From an uncultured Mucilaginibacter sp. (GTDB taxonomy: Bacteria; Bacteroidota; Bacteroidia; Sphingobacteriales; Sphingobacteriaceae), in the NCBI RefSeq assembly GCF_913773635.1, contig NZ_CAJYGQ010000012.1:1-64000 (forward strand): a stretch of DNA of 64,000 bases. The letters run 5' to 3'. The translations under genes were made by a program, and so were the position numbers. How positions within the stretch are numbered: position 1 is the stretch's first letter; every line of letters starts with the position of its first letter. The notes under the pieces are model-generated. The model searched no databases, had not been told where the DNA came from, and was given only the letters and a program-made list of their open reading frames with translations. Below, piece after piece: positions 36,154 through 42,906 of this stretch.

Positions 36154-37401
36154 ATGAAGTTAGAGAAATTTTCATTTGGCATGGGCGACCGCTTTGCTCA
36201 TCAGGGTGAAGCACAACTGAAAGCAGTTTTAAGAGCCAAAGAGCAGGGCGTAAACATTACCCCAATCTGGAATAAATCAAACCGCGAACACAAAACTGTT
36301 AAAACCGAGCCTGCAGAATTGCGTGCTGAGGCTGATGCAGCTGTAGCCGCATTAGGTTGGACCGATTCTTACCGTGTAGACGCTGATCATATTACCTTAG
36401 CAACCGTTGATGGTTTTATTGCCAGCTCTGACTTTTTTACTTTAGATGTTGCCGATTATATTGGTAAAGCTGCCCCTGATAGTGAAATTGAAGCTTTTAT
36501 TGAACGCCGTAAAAAATACATCGGCAGTCTGTCAATATCTGGTATTGCTGAGCAGTTTGAAATTACCGAAAACATGCTTCGTGAAATTGCAGGTAAATTC
36601 CTTTTGGCTGCTATAGAAGCTGGTAAATTATACAAACATATTGCTGCCGGCAAAGGTGAGGATAACTTTATTGCCGAGGTATCAATGGATGAGGTTAATG
36701 ATCCGCAAACCCCGGTTGAGTTATTCTTTATATTGAGCGCACTGGCCGATAATGATATCAAAGCACAAACCATTGCACCGAAATTTACAGGTCGTTTCAA
36801 TAAAGGCGTTGATTATGTGGGTAACCTTCAGCAATTTGCCAAAGAATTTGAAGAGGATATTTTGGTGATCAAAGAAGCCATCAAAGAATTTGGCTTACCT
36901 GAGAACCTGAAATTAAGCGTTCACTCAGGTAGCGACAAATTTTCAATTTACGCACCAATTGCTGAACTAATTAAAAAGCATGATACCGGCATTCACCTTA
37001 AAACTGCGGGTACAACCTGGTTAGAAGAAATGATAGGCCTTGCTGAGGCAGGTAATGAGGCCTTAGACCTAGCTAAAGAAATTTACGTTAATGCTTTAGG
37101 CCGTTTTGATGAGCTTTGTGTGCCTTACGCAACCGTTATTGACGTACAAGAAAGCCGTTTACCAACCGCCGAAGAAGTAAAAGCTTGGAGTGGCGACAAG
37201 TTTGCCAACAGTTTGCGTCATGACCAGAAGCATCCTGACTTTAATCCTGATTTCCGTCAGATGCTTCACGTGGCTTACAAAGTTGCGGGTGAGAATGGTG
37301 ACCGTTACTATGCTGCCCTTAAAAAGTACAAAGATATTGTTGCCGCCAACGTAACGCTCAACCTATATGAGCGTCACATTGTGCCGTTGTTTTTAAGCTA
37401 A
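36154..37401 (+). CDS. uxaE: Tagaturonate epimerase
   Basis: This 415-residue protein is recognised as the UxaE family, which converts D-tagaturonate to D-fructuronate and so joins the galacturonate route to the glucuronate route. Family-typical segments are the opening KFSFGMGDRFAHQGEAQL, PIWNKSNREHK, RAEADAAVAALGW, YRVDADHITLATVDGFI, LKLSVHSGSDKFSIYAP and LKTAGTTWLEE. It is cytoplasmic, of normal length, and a monocistronic unit ending in a strong terminator. It lies 13 kb from the pectin PUL and is the only galacturonate catabolic gene in the window; isomerase, reductase and aldolase genes are not present here. Confidence 0.85.
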   Translation: MKLEKFSFGMGDRFAHQGEAQLKAVLRAKEQGVNITPIWNKSNREHKTVKTEPAELRAEADAAVAALGWTDSYRVDADHITLATVDGFIASSDFFTLDVADYIGKAAPDSEIEAFIERRKKYIGSLSISGIAEQFEITENMLREIAGKFLLAAIEAGKLYKHIAAGKGEDNFIAEVSMDEVNDPQTPVELFFILSALADNDIKAQTIAPKFTGRFNKGVDYVGNLQQFAKEFEEDILVIKEAIKEFGLPENLKLSVHSGSDKFSIYAPIAELIKKHDTGIHLKTAGTTWLEEMIGLAEAGNEALDLAKEIYVNALGRFDELCVPYATVIDVQESRLPTAEEVKAWSGDKFANSLRHDQKHPDFNPDFRQMLHVAYKVAGENGDRYYAALKKYKDIVAANVTLNLYERHIVPLFLS

Positions 37402-37423
37402 GAACAGATAAACCTTTTTTTTG

Positions 37424-37459
37424 AAAAACATGCAGTTATGAAAGCTGCATGTTTTTTTT
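37424..37459 (+). terminator. Intrinsic terminator after uxaE
   Basis: AAAAACATGCAG (37424-37435) pairs perfectly with CTGCATGTTTTT (37445-37456) and runs into eight consecutive T. Confidence 0.9.
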
Positions 37460-37480
37460 GCTTTATGTGGTTGATAATTT

Positions 37481-38503
37481 ATGTTTAAAACGTCAATATC
37501 AGTTCGCGGATCACTTGCCAAAATCTGCTACATACTGTTACTTTCTTTAACTATTAGTAGCCAGGCACAGGTATTACGCAAGCGTACAACTATGTTGATG
37601 GGAGCAAGGTTTGATATAAGCATTGTTGCTACAGACTCAATTACCGCCGAGCAAAATATTGATACCTGCATAGCTGAAATAACCCGTATAGAGAACCTTA
37701 TATCAGACTGGAAAGCCGAAACGCAGATTGGGCAAGTAAACACCAATGCTGGTATAAAAGCTGTAAGGGTAAGTCCTGAAGTTTTTAGCTTGGCCCAGCG
37801 TGCTTTACATCTTTCAAAAATTACTAACGGTGCTTTTGATATAAGTTTTGCCGCAATGGACAGGATTTGGAAATTCGATGGAACCATGACACAAATGCCA
37901 ACACCTAAAGCGGTGAGGAAATCAGTAGAAAAAGTGGGGTATGGTAATGTGATGCTAAATGCTAAAAACTCCACCATCTTTTTAAAGAAGAAAGGTATGA
38001 AAATTGGCTTTGGTGCATTAGGTGAAGGTTACGCTGCAGACCGCTGCCGGAGCTTAATGCTTAAACGGGGAATAAAGGCAGGCATTGTAAACGGCTCGGG
38101 CGATATGAATACCTGGGGCAAACAACCTAACGGTGATGATTGGGCTATAGGCATTACTAACCCTATGCGCGAAGATACCATATTTGCGATTGTACCGCTA
38201 AAGCAGGGTGCAGTAGTAACATCGGGCAGTTACGAAAAATTTGTAGTATTTAACGGTAAACGCTATTCCCACATTATAAATCCGGCTACGGGTTACCCTG
38301 CTACAGGACTTACCAGCGTAACCGTATTTGGTCCAAGTGCCGAGATAGCCAACGGTTTCAGCACCTCGATTATGGTATTGGGGCGCGAAAAAGGATTGAA
38401 ATTGCTCAGGCAATTTCCGCAATATAGCGGCATAATGATTACTGATGATGGCAAGGTGTTTTCTTCGTCAAACATCGATGTGAGTAAATTTAAACTCAAA
38501 TAA
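37481..38503 (+). CDS. apbE: ApbE family FMN transferase
   Basis: This 340-residue protein is exported to the periplasm (signal peptide ending SSQAQ30) and should transfer FMN from FAD onto Thr or Ser residues of partner proteins. Family motifs are ISDWKAETQIGQVN, GAFDISFAAMDRIWKFDG, FGALGEGYAADR, VNGSGDMNTWG, VTSGSYEKF, and YSHIINPATGYP. In the last metal-binding motif the usual aspartate is Asn291 (IANGFST), with Thr295 kept. It faces an operon encoding a DUF2271 protein with a flavinylation-like motif and a PepSY/flavodoxin reductase. The stop codons are 6 bases apart, which strongly suggests a joint function in periplasmic electron transfer. Confidence 0.92.
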   Translation: MFKTSISVRGSLAKICYILLLSLTISSQAQVLRKRTTMLMGARFDISIVATDSITAEQNIDTCIAEITRIENLISDWKAETQIGQVNTNAGIKAVRVSPEVFSLAQRALHLSKITNGAFDISFAAMDRIWKFDGTMTQMPTPKAVRKSVEKVGYGNVMLNAKNSTIFLKKKGMKIGFGALGEGYAADRCRSLMLKRGIKAGIVNGSGDMNTWGKQPNGDDWAIGITNPMREDTIFAIVPLKQGAVVTSGSYEKFVVFNGKRYSHIINPATGYPATGLTSVTVFGPSAEIANGFSTSIMVLGREKGLKLLRQFPQYSGIMITDDGKVFSSSNIDVSKFKLK

Positions 38504-38509
38504 GGGCTG

Positions 38510-40705
38510 TTAATAACAGTCGGTAAGTATTTGATTGTGCGATTGGTAATAGCTGATACCTTTGCCAGTTTTTATTTCACAAATACCGTCTAGCACATTC
38601 ATTACATCTTTTTGCATAGCTAATGAACCACATATCATAATAGTGCCTTTTTTGCTTAATACATTTGCCATAAAATCGGCATCCTGGATTATTAAGGCAC
38701 TTACATATTGTTTGTTGCCCTCGCGCGAAAGGGCAATATGCAAGTGCTTAAGTTTACCCGCAGCTTTGCCTCCATCTAAAACAGATTTGTAACCGGCAAC
38801 CGAATGGCTGTGACGGAATCCACAATATAAATGACACGGAACGTTTGCCGTATTTTGGCTTATCATGCCTAAAAAAGGGGCTATACCTGTTCCGTTAGAA
38901 ATCATAATCACCTCGGGTGATTTGGTCGGAAAGTGAAAGTGTTTGTTATTTATAATGCGCGCTTTTATTTTTTGAGCAGGTGTTAAGCTGTGTAAAAATC
39001 CTGAACCCAGCCCATGTTCATGTAAGCGTACACTAAGTTGAATTTCATTGTCAATTACACCAATTGAATACAACCTTTCGCGGTGATCATTGGCAGGATA
39101 AATAGCCAGCAAATCGCCCGAGGTAACCTTTTGCATACGCCTGGTTTTTAAGCGTACTGAAAATGTGTCGTCCTGCGGGTCTGTCGCCGTGTTTGAACTT
39201 ACTGTAAATGAGTTGAGCCTGTGTTTTTTTGCGATTTTTAAGTTAGTAAATGACTCAATAATGAAGCCCGACTGCTGCGACCACGCTTCTGCCCAAATTT
39301 CAAATTCCTGTGGCGAGCGGTCGTTAACAGTATGAATATCAACCAGTGGTTTGGCCCAGCTTTGTTGCGAAAGCATATTGTTCACCTCAAACGCAAACCG
39401 GCAAAAATCGGGATAAGCGTGTGACCCAAACCCTAATACGGAGTAATTTATGTTTTGCCGCTGCGGGTGCTTTTTAAGTAGGTTAACAAATTTAGCAGCG
39501 TTAGTTGGCGCATTGCCAAGACCATAAGTTGCGGTAATAATTATCAGATGTTCGGCCTTTGGAAAGTTGGTGTAGTTATTTAGTTCCGTAATAAAAGATC
39601 GCTGTCCTTGCTTCAATAATTGTTGGTGCACAGCTTTTGCAAACCGATACGTGCTGCCGTTTTCAGAACCAACAAGGATAATTACGTTACTTTCATTAGC
39701 TTTAAACTTATTGCCAACCTGGTTAGCCCGGCGTTTGATTGTAATAGCGAAGCCCGAATAAATGAAGAATAAAATGTTTGCCGCTGCAACGGCCAGCACC
39801 AGTGCCCAAATAATGTTAGTTCGACCGGTATGCAAATCAAGACTCAAATTTGAGTACACCACTGCTTTAGGATATACCACTTCGCTCAATTTATCACCCG
39901 TTATTTGATTTACAGCAATTTCGCGGTCTTTAAGCTTAATGGTGTAATAATCTTCTACATCTTCTGAAAACGGAAATTCAATGCTTTCAACCTCTGATAA
40001 CTTGGTGTTTTTGAAAACATTTATTTCGGTTGCTTTACGCGCCGGTGTCGGGTTGATGTTGTCAAAATCAACTTTGATATTTTCCTTCCTGGTGTCAAAG
40101 AAATTAAATCTTGCCAACGAGAGGTAAGTACCGCTAACGGCGATGATGAGTATAGGGATTAGTGACAAACGACCTGAAACTACATGATAATACTGGGCAA
40201 AGCTATCGCGCACAATGCGTTTAAAAAAGTGTTTAAATCCACGTTGCCGCTGTATGATTAATGCAACGCCCGATGTAGTTATTAGCATAAGCAAAAATGC
40301 CGTAACACCAATAATTGCTCGCCCAACCTCATGTAAAAATAATGACCTGTGCAGTGATCTTACCGTTTCAAAAAAATCATTTTTCTTTGGGGGAAAGCCC
40401 AATACTTTGCCAGAAAGCGGATTTACGAAGGCTTCAACATTTTTACCGTTGGCATCGGTTGCTTTTATCTTAACGAATTGATTGGCATCAACTGTAAGCT
40501 CGCTAACGTCGGGGTAAGCTTTGCGTAATGCGGGAAGTGATTGCGCGAGCGTAATTTGGCTAAAACCATTAACGCCAAATGGCTGCGTTTTCTGGCTAAC
40601 TGGCTCGAAGGCCAATATAATGCCGGTTATTGATAGCAGTGTAAGCAACAAAAAAGAAGATACAGCCAGGGCTAAGTGGCTGTATCTCCACACTGAAATT
40701 GTCAT
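38510..40705 (-). CDS. PepSY membrane protein fused to flavodoxin and FAD/NAD(P)H reductase domains
   Basis: This 731-residue protein appears to carry electrons from cytoplasmic NAD(P)H across the inner membrane. Visible order: PepSY-type membrane region with helices at about 10-32, 130-152, 178-198 and 298-322 and periplasmic loops between them; flavodoxin domain (about 340-480, VIILVGSENGSTYRFAKAV, TATYGLGNAPTNA); and a sulfite/cytochrome P450 reductase-like module (about 515-731) with ERLYSIG for FAD, MISNGTGIAPFLGMI for NAD(P)H and a terminal ISYYQSHNQ. Conserved histidines in or near the helices (His10, His119, His125, His174, His292) could bind heme. It is the last gene of an ankyrin-DUF2271-reductase operon, 14 bases after DUF2271. 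Confidence 0.9.
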   Translation of the reverse strand: MTISVWRYSHLALAVSSFLLLTLLSITGIILAFEPVSQKTQPFGVNGFSQITLAQSLPALRKAYPDVSELTVDANQFVKIKATDANGKNVEAFVNPLSGKVLGFPPKKNDFFETVRSLHRSLFLHEVGRAIIGVTAFLLMLITTSGVALIIQRQRGFKHFFKRIVRDSFAQYYHVVSGRLSLIPILIIAVSGTYLSLARFNFFDTRKENIKVDFDNINPTPARKATEINVFKNTKLSEVESIEFPFSEDVEDYYTIKLKDREIAVNQITGDKLSEVVYPKAVVYSNLSLDLHTGRTNIIWALVLAVAAANILFFIYSGFAITIKRRANQVGNKFKANESNVIILVGSENGSTYRFAKAVHQQLLKQGQRSFITELNNYTNFPKAEHLIIITATYGLGNAPTNAAKFVNLLKKHPQRQNINYSVLGFGSHAYPDFCRFAFEVNNMLSQQSWAKPLVDIHTVNDRSPQEFEIWAEAWSQQSGFIIESFTNLKIAKKHRLNSFTVSSNTATDPQDDTFSVRLKTRRMQKVTSGDLLAIYPANDHRERLYSIGVIDNEIQLSVRLHEHGLGSGFLHSLTPAQKIKARIINNKHFHFPTKSPEVIMISNGTGIAPFLGMISQNTANVPCHLYCGFRHSHSVAGYKSVLDGGKAAGKLKHLHIALSREGNKQYVSALIIQDADFMANVLSKKGTIMICGSLAMQKDVMNVLDGICEIKTGKGISYYQSHNQILTDCY

Positions 40706-40719
40706 GCGTTGTAAATGCC

Positions 40720-41202
40720 TTAGTTGGCGCTAAAACGTACGTAGCGTATATAACCCGTACCTTCTGTTTTTGCTGATAGTCCTTCAGTGGTAAGCGGTAC
40801 CTCAACGTCACTTACATTGTACTTTTTATCTTCAACAGCGCTTTCAAAACGTATCTTGTAGCCGGCGTTTATTTTCGATTGTTCAACTTCAATTACATTA
40901 ACACTACGGTCGCCACCTGTTACCGATGCACCTGTTATAGCACTGATGTTTGTTGGTTTGGCTTTATAAAACTTATGCCATTCCTTTAAACTATTGTACC
41001 ATTTTTTGTCTGACCCTAATACATACAGCGTTTTTTCGTAAGCACCTTTATTGTTTATAAGCGAAATAACTACATATGCACCGTCGCCCATATAGTTGGA
41101 CATTTGCACCATGCACTTGTATTTATTAGTTTGGGCTGATGCATTTTGTCCAATTATGAACAAGCTTGCCAGGATACAGAAGATTTTAAAAAAGCGGGGC
41201 AT
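40720..41202 (-). CDS. DUF2271 periplasmic protein with flavinylation-like motif
   Basis: This 160-residue exported protein has a signal peptide (1-23, ending ASA). The body matches DUF2271 in layout (YVVISLINNKGAYEKTLYVLG, KWYNSLKEWHKFY, IRYVRF). Residues 87-93, Ser-Ala-Ile-Thr-Gly-Ala-Ser, resemble the FMN attachment consensus Dxx(S/T)GA(S/T) except that the leading aspartate is Ser87. Ser93 would be the FMN-linked residue. Its neighbours are a PepSY/flavodoxin reductase downstream and an ApbE FMN transferase beyond it. A role as a periplasmic flavin or electron carrier is inferred; no function is established for this protein. Confidence 0.75.
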   Translation of the reverse strand: MPRFFKIFCILASLFIIGQNASAQTNKYKCMVQMSNYMGDGAYVVISLINNKGAYEKTLYVLGSDKKWYNSLKEWHKFYKAKPTNISAITGASVTGGDRSVNVIEVEQSKINAGYKIRFESAVEDKKYNVSDVEVPLTTEGLSAKTEGTGYIRYVRFSAN

Positions 41203-41206
41203 ATAA

Positions 41207-42718
41207 TTATTTTAGAAAGGTAACAGATACGTTATTTTTAGTAAGTGATTCGTTTTCAGTAGCTAAATCGTAAGCAGTTTCTTTAAAGTTGGTAACTGCA
41301 TCTTTTTTTGCACCTGCCGAAATAAGGTACTTCATCATGGCATCGTCCTTAGCTATCATGGCCGAGCGGTGTAAGGCGGTAAGTCCTTCAGCATTTTTGG
41401 CGTTAATGTCAATACCTAGTGGTTCCAAACGTTTAAGTAAACCAATATCATTTTTAACGATGGCAAGGTGATAAAGCGTGTTGCCATCTTTTTGCGGGGC
41501 CGTTATGTTGACGCCTTGATCTTTCAGCAAAGTTAATTTCATGCTAAATTCATCGCCAGCAGTTGCACCCGGCCCGCGTTGCGGACGGTACGATTCCATA
41601 AGGTAGTAAGCCAGGTTATTACCTTTTTTATCTATCACCTTTACATCTGCACCTTTAGCTATCAAATACATGATAATTTCAGGTGAATTGCTGCGTACAG
41701 CCATAGTTAATGCAGTTTCACCTTTGGCGTTGCCTTGGTTTATATTTTTAACACCTTTAAGCAATGCAGTTAAAACGGCAGTATCGCGGTTAATTGTAGC
41801 CGCGTACATCAATGGGGTGTTACCATCTTCATCGGCTTGATTTACGTTTGCACCTTTACTTATAAAATAGGCAATTGTTTCTGCCTGACCAGCGCGGCGG
41901 GCCAGGTAATGTAAGGCGTTTTCACCTGTTTTTGAACTGGCTGATGCCTTAACTCCCAGGTTTTCTAAATATTGATAGTAAGACAAAGGAGTAGGGGGAG
42001 CCGGCGCGCCCCTGCGACCACCACCTGCTTGTGCCGCCTGCAGCATAGCGTTAGGCCCAGGTTTTAACCCTTTCTGCTGTAAAGTTTTCAGCAACTCAAT
42101 GTTTCCGCTACGCACGGCATAGTCAAAGGCATTGTTTCCTGCAGCATCAGTAGTTTTAAGATCAATGCCTTTAGATGTGAAGTAATTAGTTAGCGCTAAA
42201 TCTTTATCATTGGCAATAGCCAATAACAGTGCGTTTGCACCAGCGGCGTTCACGTTCTTTTTAAAATTGTCTCCATGAACTAACAGTACATCATACACCT
42301 TAGTGTTCGGCTGTCCTGCAGATGCTGCAAAAAGAAGAGGGGTACTCCCGTGGCTGTCAACAAAGTCAACCTTTGCGCCTTTGTTTAACACATAAGTCAT
42401 TATTTCATCATTGCCACGCATGGCTGCCCAATGTAAATATATGCGTCCATCATGTGTGAGTTTATTAACATCATTACCCGGCTGATCAATAAGATATTTT
42501 ATAGTCTCGTTAGGCGCCTTTGAATTGATTGCCATTACTACAGCATCAAAGCTATTGGCGTTAAGCTGAGCCGGATTTGCACCTTTTGAAATTTCGGCCT
42601 TGACCTGTTCAATGCTTGTTTCGGTTTGCCAAAACGGAGCATTCAATAAAGCGTTGTTTTGTGCCTGTGTTGTCAGGGATACCAACGATGCGAGCGTAGC
42701 AAAAATTAATTTTTTCAT
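41207..42718 (-). CDS. Exported ankyrin-repeat protein
   Basis: This 503-residue protein has a signal peptide (about 1-19, ending TQAQ). It then carries about twelve ankyrin repeats across nearly the whole length, with the usual TPLLFAAxxG, ALHYLARRAG, TPLMYAATINRD and TALHRSAMIAKDD segments. A low-complexity RRGAPAPPTP insert sits near residue 235-245. Ankyrin proteins serve as protein-binding scaffolds. As first gene of the operon with DUF2271 (4 bases downstream) and the PepSY reductase, it probably supports that periplasmic redox system. The partner is unknown. Confidence 0.9.
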   Translation of the reverse strand: MKKLIFATLASLVSLTTQAQNNALLNAPFWQTETSIEQVKAEISKGANPAQLNANSFDAVVMAINSKAPNETIKYLIDQPGNDVNKLTHDGRIYLHWAAMRGNDEIMTYVLNKGAKVDFVDSHGSTPLLFAASAGQPNTKVYDVLLVHGDNFKKNVNAAGANALLLAIANDKDLALTNYFTSKGIDLKTTDAAGNNAFDYAVRSGNIELLKTLQQKGLKPGPNAMLQAAQAGGGRRGAPAPPTPLSYYQYLENLGVKASASSKTGENALHYLARRAGQAETIAYFISKGANVNQADEDGNTPLMYAATINRDTAVLTALLKGVKNINQGNAKGETALTMAVRSNSPEIIMYLIAKGADVKVIDKKGNNLAYYLMESYRPQRGPGATAGDEFSMKLTLLKDQGVNITAPQKDGNTLYHLAIVKNDIGLLKRLEPLGIDINAKNAEGLTALHRSAMIAKDDAMMKYLISAGAKKDAVTNFKETAYDLATENESLTKNNVSVTFLK

Positions 42719-42754
42719 TAAAGGGAATGATAAGACTAACCAGTGATGTTAAGG

Positions 42755-42762
42755 CAAATCTA
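42755..42762 (-). promoter_or_regulatory. Candidate -7 element for the ankyrin/DUF2271/PepSY operon
   Basis: CAAATCTA on the plus strand reads TAGATTTG on the minus strand, an exact TAnnTTTG match 36 bases upstream of the ankyrin start. No -33 TTG was seen at the standard distance. Confidence 0.4.
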
Positions 42763-42906
42763 ATAAGAATCAGTCTAAATAAAAACTTGTTACGTTGGTA
42801 CTGATAAGTTTTTTTAAGTAAGCCATAAAAACGTTACCTGTATAGCAGGGTTATGATTGCTATTTGTACGGCGCTTTAGTATGTTTAAAGGTCCATTTAA
42901 ATCAAT

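Noticed and set aside
37528..37977. 149-codon minus-strand frame overlapping apbE
   Set aside because: The plus-strand frame encodes clear ApbE motifs across the same bases; the antisense frame has no family likeness.
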